DNA of 64,000 bases from Amyelois transitella (taxonomy: Eukaryota > Arthropoda > Insecta > Lepidoptera > Pyralidae): assembly GCF_032362555.1 (NCBI RefSeq), contig NC_083512.1, positions 8,916,001 to 8,980,000 on the forward strand, given 5' to 3'. The notes beneath the pieces are model-generated. The model made no database searches, had not been told where the DNA came from, and saw only the letters and a list, made by a program, of their open reading frames with translations. Positions 1 through 12,036 of this stretch are shown in pieces. Position 1 is the stretch's first letter. Each line of letters opens with the position of its first letter. Made by a program: the position numbers and the translations under genes.

Positions 1-361
1 TCGGATTGCTTAAGCAGGTCACTTGCCAATCAAACATTTCATTGATGCCACGCTGTTTATACTTTGCAGAAATTTCAGGTGGTAAGCCCCATGCTTTTAA
101 GTTTTTATTAATGACCTGAGTATTTCGAGTTTTAGCTAGAATTATTGCACTGGCGTCTAAGGAGATGGTTTTATTTTGCAATAAGTTATTCCTACTTTTA
201 TTCTGCGAAAAGCCTTTCGTATGGTTTACCTTGTAAGCCTCTTCAGCAGCGTATTCCTTTACGATATGTAATGATGTTTGTAGCGAAAACGAATTGTCGA
301 AACAATTTTCGAGGAACCCAACGTTTTCGGCTAGTAATTGAGAATCTATCACTTCAGCCAT
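1..361 (-). CDS. POLQ: DNA polymerase theta-like protein, N-terminal exon (partial)
   Basis: The minus strand is open from an ATG at 361-359 to the left edge (120 codons). It starts MAEVIDSQLL and later reads WGLPPEISAKYKQRG followed by INEMFDWQVTCL. In the polymerase theta family (Drosophila mus308, vertebrate POLQ) the block just before the helicase Q-motif reads WGLP...KY...G...MFEWQ.ECL, so this is the start of the superfamily 2 helicase half of an enzyme for microhomology-mediated end joining in the nucleus. HELQ is related, but its equivalent block is less similar. No intron is visible in the part present. The ATP-binding and polymerase motifs lie outside the window, so the full enzyme cannot be confirmed. 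The residues before the conserved block are polar and low in complexity, as usual for this family's leader. Confidence 0.72.
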   Translation of the reverse strand, partial: MAEVIDSQLLAENVGFLENCFDNSFSLQTSLHIVKEYAAEEAYKVNHTKGFSQNKSRNNLLQNKTISLDASAIILAKTRNTQVINKNLKAWGLPPEISAKYKQRGINEMFDWQVTCLSNP

Positions 362-1773
362 TTCGTTTAATATGATGAAGAAAAATGCTTTTAATTTCAT
401 GAAATACTTAAATTCATCCTTTAATATTAAAGTTCTGTCTCTATAAAATTAAATCACGAGAAATAAGAGAACTTTATAGCAGTAATGTACAACACAAGTA
501 AAAACTTTTGTTTACATTTTCAAAGTTTTGAATTGATATTACTTTTTTGACAATACTGACAATGACAACTATTAATGACATAACAGTGTTGCAAGTTTCA
601 ACCTGCCACTGATAAGGATAATGATTTTCTTATTTCTGTATATATATATAGGGTCACGTCTATATCCCTTGCGGGGTAAATAGAGCCAATAGTCTTGAAA
701 AGACTGAATGGCCATAGTTGCTAGCCCATCGCCTAAAAAGGAATCCCAAGTTTGTAAGCCTATCCCTTAGTCGCCTTTTACGACATCCATGGGAAAGCGA
801 TGGAGTGGTCCTATTCTTTTTTGTATTGGTGCCGGGAACAACACGGTTGATTGTTTTCTTGTTTCTGACAAGGGAAAATTACAAGGATTTTGATACTTCT
901 TCTTTCCCTTAACTTATTTTAAAAATTAAAATCTAATGTGTGTTACGACCGTTTATTAGCTTGCATAAATCGATCGACTGTTTGACTTTGCATAGACGAT
1001 AAAAAGTAACAGACGGAATAAGAAAAAAGAATAGATATGAAATGAGAAAGGAGCTCTATAACAAGACGAATGAAGAGGCTCTCTTGAACAGAATCTGTTT
1101 TTCTTATTTGACCGACCGAGACCACTATGTGGTCCTTCAAGCCGGATAGTAAGCACCGAAGACAAGAACCGGACAAATGATCTCGGAAACGAACTAGCGA
1201 GACCTGACTGTTCAAGGGGCAAAGCATAGCTTATAAATAAATGAAATTTAACTTTATGAAAATGCGTTTATTATCAGTTTGCTCAGTTTCCCCAGTTAGG
1301 TACAATACAAAATCACAGTATTTTATTAATTTAATTACTGGCTGTAGTTATACATGCAACAGTACGTAAGTAAACAGATTGAACAAAACCCTCAGACCTC
1401 AGACACATTTTAATGATGGACAGAAACAAATTACAATTAAGTATATAATTTGCTTCTGTCCATTAAAGCAACAACATTCATAAGTATACCCTCGACAAAA
1501 TTGTTGAAAAACACACTTGCTTATGGTCGACCTGTCTAAATTATGATGGTATGTAATATGTTGAAGGCCTTCAGATATATATATTTTTTTAACAATTCTT
1601 TAATTTTTAAAAATGCACAACTCCTTTCCTTGCTAAGCCAGAAACACGGAATGCATGACCAGAAATAAATAAATTCATAGATATAAGACGGGTAACTGGC
1701 ATTTAAAAATATTAATTGAAAAAATCCATTTAACTTTAAAGTATGGTGCAACAAAAAATTTAAAACTGTAAGG
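362..1773. other. intergenic stretch between POLQ-like and C7orf25-like genes
   Basis: I see no supported gene. The stretch holds the 5' flank of the POLQ-like gene, one copy of the interspersed repeat family (listed separately), and AT-rich sequence. Short frames at 943-1227 on the minus strand have no recognisable motif and overlap each other. The part nearest 1774 is probably 3' UTR of the C7orf25-like gene. Confidence 0.5.
650..848 (+). repeat. interspersed repeat family A (lepidopteran SINE-like), copy 1
   Basis: The copy runs from 'gtcacgtctatatccc' through 'cagtcttgaaaagactga'-like sequence to 'gtgccgggaacaacacgg'. It keeps the hallmark blocks 'gcccatcgcctaaaa', 'cttagtcgccttttacgac' and 'atccatgggaaagcgatgg'. 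It lacks the middle block ('gagattcaaatagtgaca') seen in other copies. The same consensus recurs at least nine more times in this window. I do not assign a published family name. Confidence 0.7.
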
Positions 1774-4700
1774 TCATAAAGAAATCTTTGTTGCTGTTGG
1801 CTCTTTTCCTTCTGTGAGAGCCCTAGATTCGTGTATAAATGCTGCATATGTAACACCCTGAAACAAAAATAATATAATAAAAATTGTAAAAAAAATATTT
1901 GTCAAGTACTTTTTTCATTTTAATTTTGTTTGTCTAGGAATTAGCTACCTGTTGAAGTGCTGCCCTTACAAAGCCTTCATTCGCCGATACTGTTAAAGCT
2001 TTCATTCTATGTCCGAAATTAAATATGATCTTTGACCTTAACCGCACATGACCCCTTACTTTAAGATTACTCCTTGGATAGTCATCTTCTCCTGGAAAAT
2101 TAAACAAACTAATAATGTTGTTTCTGATAAAACAGATTTTTTTGTAGATTTGCGATGTCTATCTATGACACACACACATAATTGGGTCTATATCCCTTAC
2201 GGGGTAGACAGAGCCAACAGTTTTGAAAACTTAAAAGGCCACGCTCAGCTCTATGGCTAAATAATGGGATTGAGATTCAAATAGTGACAGGTTGCTAGCT
2301 CATCGCCTACAAGGAGAATGCCAAGCTTAATCACCTTTTACAACATCTGGATTTTTGTTACATTTGATTGAAAACCATTATTTAATGTTTTATATGAATC
2401 AATTCTTACAAAAAGGTACAAACAAACCAAATAGCCAACTTGCCTCCAAAGTCATCGGGGTATATTTTTAACATATTTTTCAATTCTGCTGTTCGATTCT
2501 TTTCCATGGATCCACCTAAAGTATTTACAATTTTTTCAAAATCACCCCAGGCTGTATCACAGCAAATCAAGGTCTTTCCTGCAAATATATGAAATGTATG
2601 AAAGTAAATTAACAAAAAAAAAATGAAAAATCTATATACATACATACAAATATAATTATTAAGTCTTCATCCCTTATGAGCTCCTTTAATATGCTTTATA
2701 TAGATCATATAAGACCTTTTCTTTACCTTCAAATAATTTTTCTAAAACTGGTTTAACTGGTCTTTCAGCCTCCCATTCACACTGCTGGGTTAATACTTCT
2801 TGCTTGAACACATAATTACAATATCCATTTGTCATGTTGCTAACATATGCCATCATAGCAGTCACATCCAGATTCAGAGTATTAATTTCAGGATGTTCCT
2901 CCATACAATGTGATACTTCCTCCAGGGTTGTTTGTTGACTAGAGAGTAATAATATCAATAATAAAGAATAAATTAAAAATAAGTAAATCTTATAAGATCT
3001 TACAGCATCTAAGGGGAAAAAGATGGTTTTTACTGTACTACTGTTTTATATTTGCAATGTACTCCTTTAGTGAACAATAAAGCATTTACTTACAAGAGAT
3101 CAATGGCAAATACAGAAATGGCAATTACAGGCCTTTGCCCAGCAGTGGGACAGTTTAAGTCGCAAACTATAGAGATCCAAGAAGGATATATAATATACTA
3201 GCTGACCCGGCAGACTTCGTACTGCCTCATCGATAAATAAAAGACCTAATCTTTTGTATAAAATGATTTTAAAACAAACAAATCGAATCCGTATTTAATA
3301 AAAAAGCATTTATTGAATAAAGCATGAAGTTTTATTATTATTTTGCGTACAGAAATTTAGCTTAAGATTTATAATTTAATTTGTGACAAAACTTAAGATT
3401 TATCTTTCGATTTCTATATAGTCTTATTAAAAAAATAATCGGACAGATTAACAACTGAAATTAGCTATAATTGAGTTTCTCGAAGCCGACCACTATTTAT
3501 GTACTGTGTATTTTGAGACTATGCAATTTTGTCGCGTTCACGATTCACTTTCACTTTTGTTGAGTTTCAGAACGCGATATTAGATCCTCCAAAGCGCACG
3601 CGAATTTAAACTTTATGCAGCGGTAATAAATTACAAATTGACTCTCCATTTTATTTAGAAAACGTTTGTATGGGAAATAGAAAAATGCTGTTTTGAGGAT
3701 TTTCCCGGCAATTATTGGAATTTTTCTCACCTTTTAAACCTTTCCTAGACCTCCACGAATATTTCAAGACCAAGATAACATAAATCCGTTCAGCCGTTCT
3801 CGAGTTTTTAGCGAGACTAACGAACAGCAATTCATTTTTATATACATATATAGATAAGTTAAAAAAAAATTACAGCATACAAAGGTTACATAAATTTAAA
3901 GTTCTTTCTGTGTAATACATCTAAGATACATACATAAAACCACACCTCAAAAAAAATATCTCCTTACCTATTGCTGTCGGATTCATCACTGCTTTCAGAG
4001 TCAAATGAGTCATCACAAACTTCACTGTGAGCAGAATTTGGCAAGATTTCTCCTTTGACTACAATTCCAACAGCCTTTAATTTGTTTGCTAAACTCTCCT
4101 CAATGCCACTCATGAATTCAAAAATCACCTTAAAAATTATACATATCAAGTTTATTCTTTGTAAAAGTTATGTGCTAAATAGCTGCTTTATATATTTTCA
4201 AATAAGATTGTTAGAAGAATCTAAAGTCAATGATGAGACCATAATTTTTAGAAAGCATAAAAGTATTTGCAATTTGCATTAATACAAACCTTTGGAGGTT
4301 GGTACATACATGGATAAAGTTTAGCGCACTCCAGATAATCATCAGCCTGATCAAGGATAGACCGAGCTCCATATGAAGCTTTGCCAGCGCTCAAGGCTGA
4401 CAAAGATTTCGGATTACGAGCTATTACTGAAAAATACACATTTGTTGTGTCTGTTAAATTCAAGAACATACATACATAGATAAAATCACTGCTTTATTCT
4501 AATGGGGTAGGCAGAAACTATTACTTTTCCACTTGTCACAACATTAGAAAACAGCTAAATACATATTATAATCTTATATATATAATTCTCATGTCACAAT
4601 GTTCATTCCCGTACTCCTCTGAAACAACTTCACCAATTCCCATGAAATTTTGTGAGCATATTGAGAAGTTCTGAGAATTTGCTTACATCTTTTTTCATAC

Positions 4701-5787
4701 CCCAAAAAAAAATGTTAAGGGTGGACAATCAAGTGATAAGGGTTGTCCACCCTTAACATTTTTTTAACTACAAATTACTTAAAAATAAAAATTATTTATA
4801 TGGCAAAACAATGTTTTCCAGGACAGCTAGTAATACTATAGAAATGAGAACATTTTTTAACTACAAATTACTTAAAAATTATTTATATGGCAAAACAATG
4901 TTTTCCAGGACAGCTAGTAATACTATAGAAATGAGAGGGATTTCACTGGGTAAGATAATAGATTATATAATAGAGACCAAAGTTTTAAAGTGATTTTTCC
5001 TTTTTCAAAAAGTTTATAATAATTTAGGATTACTTTTGTACTCAATGGGCTAACACATGTAACAATATAAATTCAATTTCATCACTAAGCCATCCAACTT
5101 AAACCCATGGTACAACAGTCTTGAAATAAATGAAAGCCCATTTTCCCCTGATCATTATGGCTTTTTAGTATTTTGCAAACTGATGGCTTTGGCTATGGTA
5201 TGTATGATTTTACCTTTTTCCCAAGTTTTGCCATCATCACAGATAATGTCAATCACCAATTTATTACTATCATTTATGTGGAATATTTTGCTGACAGCAA
5301 TAACGCCAGGTCTCGTGGCACATTCCACCATAGCCCCCAGGTGGGTAAGATTGGAACATGACAGCTGTTCCATTTTAACTTTCTTTGCTTTTTGCAACTA
5401 GAACATAAAATATAACACTGAACTAGTAAATTTTTCAGCAGGTGTTAAATTGTTAAATGTTATTTTCTACATATATGAATTCCTTATAAAAGTGTGAAGT
5501 TAAGAAGAACAGAACCAATTGGAACAAAAACTACCGCACTGTATCGACTCCACGTAAAGTGAGAAAAGGTAAGGACAAAGAAGAATCATATGAAATCTTA
5601 ATTATAAAAAGGTAGATTTAGACTTACGATGTACCTTTTTGAGAAATAATATTTCCTGGTGAATTTTTCTTTGTAATTTCATAACACCATCAATTGATTG
5701 AACCGGTCCAAGTCGTAACATCAGTTCTTCGCCGAACTTAATTTTTTCATATAATTTACTTAAAATTTCTTCGGCAGACTGATCCAT
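1774..5787 (-). CDS. UPF0415 / C7orf25 homologue (DUF1308 protein)
   Basis: Eight exons encode about 406 residues (human C7orf25 is about 420): 5787-5628, about 5387-5214, 4426-4290, 4128-3968, 2938-2727, 2578-2410, about 2072-1949 and 1857-1774. Diagnostic blocks match the human protein in order: SNLTHLGAMVECA, LANKLKAVGIVVKGE, an acidic linker, LDVTAMMAYVSNMTNGYC with VFKQEVLTQQ, FEKIVNTLGG, MKALTVSANEGFVRAA and FIHESRALTEGKEPTATK. The molecular function of the family is not established. Exon 1 to 2 can be joined in frame two ways: a donor at 5628 with an acceptor before 5387, or a donor at 5635 with an acceptor before 5397. The exon 6 to 7 junction also needs an internal AG (before 2072), because the upstream CAG at 2092 breaks the frame. 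The start is 378 bp from the divergent PA2G4 start. Confidence 0.88.
2185..2352 (+). repeat. interspersed repeat family A, copy 2
   Basis: This copy lies within intron 6 of the C7orf25-like gene. It shows 'tatatcccttacggggtaga', 'gattcaaatagtgacaggtt' and 'ctagctcatcgcctacaag', and ends near 'ttttacaacatctgg'. It is diverged from copy 1. Confidence 0.65.
3127..3172 (+). repeat. short LINE 3'-end-like relic
   Basis: The string 'caggcctttgcccagcagtg' followed by 'ggacag' resembles the 3' end found on many insect LINE (RTE/CR1-type) fragments. Only about 45 bp are recognisable, in intron 4 of the C7orf25-like gene. The family assignment is from memory. Confidence 0.35.
3198..3855 (+). repeat. 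non-autonomous interspersed repeat ('ctagctgacccggc' type)
   Basis: It begins 'ctagctgacccggcagactt' and ends with 'gttctcgagtttttagcgag', 'actaacgaacagcaattcat' and a short T/A-rich tail. This pair of ends is common in lepidopteran genomes. No reading frame of note lies inside. It sits in intron 4 of the C7orf25-like gene. The class (SINE, LINE tail or Helitron) is not settled by what I can see. Confidence 0.6.
4572..4935 (+). mobile_element. Helitron-like non-autonomous repeat with tandemly duplicated 3' end
   Basis: It starts with TC after an A (4572) and carries 'tctcatgtcacaatgttcat' and 'cccatgaaattttgtgagca'. It ends 'ccaggacagctag' followed by T (CTAG at 4827-4830), fitting Helitron termini that insert between A and T. 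The last part, including about 18 bp of flank ('taatactatagaaatgag'), is repeated in tandem: about 4758-4850 and 4851-4935, period 93 bp, with a small internal deletion. A second CTAG end is at 4914-4917. The element is in intron 2 of the C7orf25-like gene. Confidence 0.55.
4706..4765. repeat. 23-bp-arm hairpin inside the Helitron-like repeat
   Basis: The left arm (4706-4728, core 'gttaagggtggacaa') and right arm (4743-4765, core 'ttgtccacccttaac') are perfect reverse complements separated by a 14-nt loop. Confidence 0.85.
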
Positions 5788-6165
5788 TTTATCTAAAGAT
5801 TTAAATTAATTAGGTTGCTGATTTAATAAGGATATTATTCAAAGTTGCTTGTAACTTGAATTTTTTTACAATAAAAGTACCTTCAAAATTCATGAATGCA
5901 ATGAAAATACGATTTGGCCTGGTTTTGCCAATTTTGCTTTGGTTGTCATTAAATTGACATTGACAAATCATTATCATTAAATAATGTCAAACCTTTTTTC
6001 AGTGAGTGAAAAGCAAAAGAGGCAAAACGTCAATGACATCTTTCGAAGTCCCGTTTCACCCCAAGTGTTACCGCCTTTTTTATTCGCCATTTGCTGATCA
6101 CGTGTTTGACATTTTCTCAACCAATGAGAAAATAACCCAATTGTACAATTTGAGAATTTTGAGAA
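5788..6165. promoter_or_regulatory. shared 5' region of divergent C7orf25-like and PA2G4 genes
   Basis: The two start codons (5787 minus, 6166 plus) are 378 bp apart with no other gene between. Both 5' UTRs and a common promoter must therefore lie here. I see no strong TATA box. This is inferred from spacing only. Confidence 0.45.
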
Positions 6166-9100
6166 ATGGCTGACGATAAAGAAGTGGAAAAAACGATTGC
6201 AGAGGACTTGGTTGTTACCAAGTACAAGCTTGCAGGGCAAATTGTTAATCGTAAGTCAACGTTATTATGTAGTTTGTATAAAATTTTCCAAATTGTATAG
6301 CAGTGTTTGTGATAAAATGCGTTCGAATTGGGATGGGTTTGGACGCGTGTCATCGCCATGCGGTGTCAATCGCGAGGAGAGCATCCTGGGTTTATATGAA
6401 TGAATACTCAGCTGTAGCTATAATATTTTTTATGTTTTAGGTGTCCTGGAACAAGTAATAGCGAAATGTGTTCCTGATGCGTCTGCGCGCGAAATATGCG
6501 AGTTTGGAGACAAGCTTATCTTAGAGGAGACATCCAAGGTTTTTAAGAAAGAGAAGGACTCGAAGAAGGGCATAGCATTTTCAACATGCGTGTCCGTCAA
6601 CAATTGTATATGTCACTTCTCACCCATTCCAAGTGAAGCTGACTATATTCTAAAACAAGGTGATCTAGCCAAAATGTGAGTAGAGTAACTAAGCCATCTG
6701 CCAAACAACCTTTGTATTGCTTTACAATGTGCTTGAAATTGTGAAAAGATTAATTCAAATTGCAGATAGAACCTTATTTACCCCATAAATAATGTGTTTA
6801 AACTCCATCTATTTTTAGATTTTTTTTGTGTTAATAGTATCTAATAAATATACATACCTACCTACCCAATAACTACCTACCTTCATTATAATAAAAGACC
6901 CTTGAAAAATCAATAAAAATGAATGTATCTTTTTAGTGACTTGGGTGCACACATAGATGGATTTATTGCGGTGGTGGCTCACACTGTTGTTGTGGGAGGT
7001 GGTGAAGTGACAGGTCGGGCTGCAGATGTACTTTTGGCTGCACATCTGGCAAGCGAAGCTGCTCTCAGATTGTTAAGACCTAATAATGAGGTAATAATTG
7101 AACAATTGCACAATGATATGTAAATGCTGCATAATTATGTGTATTTAACTGATATTGAGTATATTTTAGAGGCTAAATGTAACTGCTGCTATTGATAATC
7201 ACACAGCTTTTAAGTGATGTCTATTTTTGGCAGAATAATAACTATTGTTCAATAAAATTTGTGAGATATTACTTCATTCCCTGAATCTTTCCAGCAAAGT
7301 AACAATTACATTGTTGGTACAAGCACAGGGAAAAGTAAAGTAACATAAATGCGCTTTTGCTTATTAATTTGAGCAGAAGTCTATTTTGGTTTACAACATT
7401 TTACTTCAGGTAAAATCTTTAGCTGTAAAATGATTTTTTTATGTTGTACAGAGAGGGTTAGCTTGTATGGTACAGACTAAATGAAGAACTGATTTACAAT
7501 TTAACTTTGCTACTATTTCTGTTTACATTATTTCATGTGGATATAATTGATTTTTCAATTAAAATGAAAAGAGGTCAAAGTATCTGTTACCATTATTACT
7601 TCTATATAAAGTCCTTACCAAAAAAACTTAACTAAAAGTATTTGAATATGTTATATAATATTTCAGAATTATGCCATCACTGAAGCAATTCAGAAGATCA
7701 GTGCTGAGTATGGATGCAAGCCTATCGAAGGCATGCTGTCCCACCAGCTGAAGCAGTTCCGCATAGATGGAGAGAAGAGCATAATACAAAACCCTTCGGA
7801 AGCCCAGCGCAAGGAGCATGAGAAAGCCACTTTAGAGACCTATGAAGTGTATGCTATGGATGTTCTCATTTCTACAGGAGAGGGTGTGGTAAGCAGTTTT
7901 AGTCTTGATTTCCCTGCTTATTTAGTATACATTCAAAGTTTAGGATTGTAATTTTTTCCCATTTTGTTACAAATAATATACATGAGAAATTTTAAGTATT
8001 CATACTATGGGTTGATCAACTGTTTTTTCCTAGTCTGTATAATAGCAATGTATGTACAATAACAATAAAATATAATTATAATAATGTGTGATTTGTACCG
8101 GCTTATTTTAAACAAGCTTTTACATGGGGCTTTGCTTTTGTGGACATTTTCAGAAAAATGTTGAATTGTTATTCCTTTATGTCTATTTGTGTAACAAATT
8201 TTGTTAGGTAGTTTTTGAGTCTTAAAAAAATCTCTTTATCCTCTTCTTATATTAATTTAGTGTCCTCATAAAAAAAAAACTTTGCTTAGCTTGTTAATCA
8301 ATAATAAAGTTTATAATTATTTTATATTATAAAGTTTCTCCTTTGGCCCTGATTTCTTTCCATGTCAGTTCACCATTCACTGGGGTGGCAGTATTCAGGG
8401 AATAACAAACAGTCAAACTCATTGTCAAAATGTTCCTATATGTTTTGATTTTGCTTTGACTGACATTTTTTTCAATTCTTTGATTCCTTTTAATAACTAG
8501 GCTTCATGCTGGACTTTTGAGAAAAAAGGAGCTTATCTCTGCTAAATTTCGTCAAACCCAGTCCAGAAGGTGTTGTACAAACAAAAATACAAATCTTTTC
8601 TCTTTATTACTACTTATTAGGATGGATGTTATTCATCATAATGATTTTTGACTATTACAGGGTCGTGAAATGGACACAAGGTGTACAATATACAAGAAAA
8701 CTGATGAGATCTACCAACTCAAACTAAAAGCATCAAGAATGTTCTATAGTGAGGTAATCTTACAACTTGTTATACATTCATACTTATAATCACGTCTATA
8801 TCCATCTACAGAGCCAACAGGCTTGTAAAGACTGATAGGCCACGTTCAGCTGTTTGGCTTAATGATAGAATTGAGATTCAAATAGTGACAAGTTGCTAAT
8901 TCATTGCCTAAAATAAGAATCTCAAATTTATAAGCCTATGCCTATTATATTTTTTGATTGAAAAGAAAGATGTTTTACCCAGGTTATTGCTTGAATTATT
9001 GTTTATTGCAATAATTTTTATAATCTGGGCATAATGATGGGATGTGTTTGAACCAGTATTTTTTTTTGTGATTTACTGGCATAGAACATCTCAACAACAC

Positions 9101-10494
9101 AAAATTAATTTCAACTTTATCCTGCCATAGTTGTCAAAGATAATTAATGTAATTTTGTTAATAACCAAAGCCTACCTTATATTCTGTGTCAAGAGATGGA
9201 TGAACTTTATTAAACCTTTTATTGAATATTTGTTTCTGTTTGTTCAGGTGCGAAATAAGCATGGGTCAATGCCTTTTAACCTGCGCAGCTTTGACAAGGA
9301 GACCAGCGCGAGGTTAGGTGTTGTAGAATGTGTCAATCATAAGCTTATTGAACCTTTCCAGGTAAGTTACATCATTACTCTTTTTCCACAAAACTGACTC
9401 ACTTTATAACTTGAATCATTATTACTGTTCGAAGAGATTGCAAGCATAAAATTTTTTCTTTTATTTAATTTTTAATTTATCACTGTTATGAAGTGAGGAC
9501 ACACCTCAAGAAATTCCGCCACAAAAGAACCTTGTGTGCAATAGGTTCAACAAGTTTGCGGTGGTGGCTAAAAGGGTATCGCATATTTCATCTTGCATTA
9601 AAAAATGTACACAAGATCCACCACCACACAAATGAGATTTCAACTGTTTAACGTTTTACAGGTCCTTTATGAACGTCCAGGAGAATTGGTAGCCCAATTT
9701 AAATTCACAGCATTGTTGCTGCCAAGTGGCACACATCGCATTACGGGGCTGCCTTTTGACAAGAGTCAGTGCAAGAGTGAACGCTCTATTAAAGATCCTG
9801 AGCTTAACGTAAGATTTTATTTCTCATTTCAATAATAAAATTATACACTAAATCTATTCCCTGATTAATTTCAAAGCATTCTACTTGTGGAATGGTTTGG
9901 ACAAGCACAGGGTATAAAATTGTGATCTTTTTGAGCTAATTTGTTGTAATGACACCTTAGTTTGAACCATCACAACAATACAGATTCATAAGATGTTCAG
10001 GATAATGAGAAACTCCTCCCTCTGGCATTCTAAGATATATTCTATAGCTTGTAAGATATTTTCTATAGCTTGTGTGTGTATAGGCTGTTTGAATAAAGGT
10101 TTGTTAAAAATTTTTAATTACGCTAAATACTGAGGGTTGATATGGAGTTTGCATGAAGAAAGTCGTGAATGTTTGTGGCAAGTATAAAGATGTAGTCTGC
10201 CTACCCCTCCGGTAAATAGGCGTGACTTATATGTGTGTGATACGAAGTAAGAGAGGGAAAAATTAAAAATAAATTGGCTTATCAATGTTAGTAGTTAATC
10301 AATAGTAGGTTCAATCAAACAATATCAAATTTGAGGAAATTTGGCACCAAGATAGGCACAAAAAATAAAGTCTATATGTTCAATGTCTGCTTTTTGTACA
10401 GGCTCTTCTGAACTCATCTACAAAATCCAACAAGAAGAAGAAAAAGAAAACTGGTTCTGAAGCTGAGCCAATGGAAACTGAGACTGTTGCCTAG
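6166..10494 (+). CDS. PA2G4: Proliferation-associated protein 2G4 (EBP1) homologue
   Basis: Eight exons give 380 residues (human 394): 6166-6250, 6441-6675, 6937-7090, 7667-7888, 8661-8753, 9248-9361, 9662-9808 and 10402-10494; all junctions are GT-AG and in phase. The protein starts [20 protein letters not shown] and carries [43 protein letters not shown] and [10 protein letters not shown], all close to human PA2G4. The family has the methionine-aminopeptidase (M24, 'pita-bread') fold but no peptidase activity. It binds ribosomes and structured RNA and affects growth and transcription. The C-terminus keeps a lysine run ([10 protein letters not shown]) followed by an acidic end, matching the family's RNA-binding tail. 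The ATG at 6166 gives the family's N-terminus. AATAAA signals lie further downstream (for example near 11220). Two-sided synteny: divergent from the C7orf25-like gene, convergent with MIC13. Confidence 0.95.
8790..8946 (+). repeat. interspersed repeat family A, copy 3
   Basis: This copy lies in PA2G4 intron 5. It contains 'ccacgttcagctgtttggct', 'taatgatagaattgagattc' and 'aaatagtgacaagttgctaa'. The 3' third is eroded. Confidence 0.65.
10031..10072 (+). repeat. 2 x 21-bp tandem repeat
   Basis: The units 10031-10051 and 10052-10072 ('taagatat', then a or t, then 'ttctatagcttg') differ at one position. They lie in the last PA2G4 intron. Confidence 0.8.
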
Positions 10495-12036
10495 CAACCG
10501 GAATCTTCTGCACCTGGACTAAACAATTCAAACTCAATAACTTTCCTTTGCATACCCTTACATGACAAAATAACAATTCTAACCAGAAAAAGTCACTTGA
10601 GAAAACCAAATCTAGGTATTTGCTTTTTCGGCAACATAAGTGGGAATAATGGCTGTCCACTTTTTTTTTGACAAAACTTGTTCCAATATAATTTTGTTTC
10701 CTTTTAAATCATAACTAGTTACTAAAAGTTTCAATGGAGATTTATACAAGTTGCAATATGTGTGGGTATTTTGTAAAAATTAATGCTTTAAGCAAATGCT
10801 ATCCTCTTTTTTGCAATAAATATTTTCTTTTATTGGAATAGTTATGAACTGAATGATTAAACAAAATAAAGCTAAATGTTTTGCAATAATTAAATCCGAA
10901 TTCTCAAGATCATTCCCTAGTGACATGTTTGTATTTTTAAACATTGTGATGTGCACAAACCCCTTCTCCGGTAGCAATTGGTACTATGTATTAGAATTAT
11001 AATGACTGTATTGCATATTTTGTTCTCATAATATTGTATGTTCTGTTTATAATGACTTGTTTATTCAATTAACCACCTCCTTTTTTATTTACATAATTTT
11101 ATATTTCACAAAAATAATTTTGCTCTGTTTTTGTTGTCGATAATTAGGAATAAAAACTGTACTTGTGCAACTTTATGTACCTATTAGGAAAAGGTGTAAA
11201 ATATGTGACACTGAGAAAGGAATAAATCAAACTGTGCCGCAATTGCGGGCCTTTTTGTAAACATAATGTTTTATTCAACACCCAAATTTGACCTGCAAAT
11301 AGGGTTGCCATCTCTAAAATTTGGAAAACCGGACAAGACGCGCGAAAACCCCGATTTTAGAGTCCGAAAGCCGGACATATCAACAAGATCTTTTAAACAT
11401 ATACATTGCAAGACATTTGAAAATGTCATAAATCCCTTTTTTTATTTATTATTTTAACAACACAGAATGATATTACAATTTGTTACAAATTACAAATTGT
11501 TTATATAAATCAGCTTTTTTACCGGTGAATATATGTACATGGTTCGTCAGTTGATTGTGGTGGGCGAGTATAGTGCGTGTCTCGCGGGCGGCCCAATTTT
11601 TTTTATTTCTTATTTTTTTAAACCCCGGTCTACAAATGAAACCTTCCCTGGACGCTACCCGCATGCCCTCTAAACTAGGACAAATCCGGGGAAACCCGGA
11701 CGGATGGCAACCCTACCTGCAAATCACCTTAATTTCTAACCACCATTTACCAACAGCTTCACTAGGGCTCTCTGTGAAAAATACCAGTTTCTCACAAATC
11801 TGAAAGAGAACTTTAATTCTGACTAAAATTCATGTACAGGATGTATACTATATTATACATTTAGAGATATTTTATTTGTATTCATACTGTTGGAACTTGA
11901 AACATACAGACTACATCATTGACCAGGAAGTTTTTGGAAAATAAAAAACAAGATAATGGAACATAAATCTATTGGCAAAATTACACATGTTTGCCATAAT
12001 TTAAATTAAATAATAACAATGCACAGGCAGGTTAAA
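10495..12036. other. PA2G4 3' UTR / convergent intergenic region
   Basis: No gene is supported. The first part is PA2G4 3' UTR with several AATAAA motifs; a 414-bp MITE (listed separately) interrupts the stretch. The end next to 12037 should be the 3' UTR of the MIC13 homologue. Confidence 0.5.
11301..11714. mobile_element. MITE with 10-bp target-site duplication
   Basis: The ends are 12-bp inverted repeats: 'agggttgccatc' at 11301-11312 and 'gatggcaaccct' at 11703-11714. Immediately outside is an exact 10-bp direct repeat, 'acctgcaaat', at 11291-11300 and 11715-11724. The interior (about 390 bp) has no transposase frame. A 9-10 bp duplication is typical of Mutator-like elements, while hAT elements make 8 bp. 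The family is therefore open, but the insertion boundaries are clear and the duplication is perfect, suggesting a fairly recent event. Confidence 0.85.

Noticed and set aside
943-1227. Minus-strand frames of 88-94 codons
   Set aside because: Two overlapping frames, no recognisable motif, no splice context; consistent with chance.
4811-4993. Plus-strand frame with a repeated peptide MFSRTASNTIEMR
   Set aside because: The peptide repeat only reflects the tandem duplication of a Helitron-like repeat end; not a gene.
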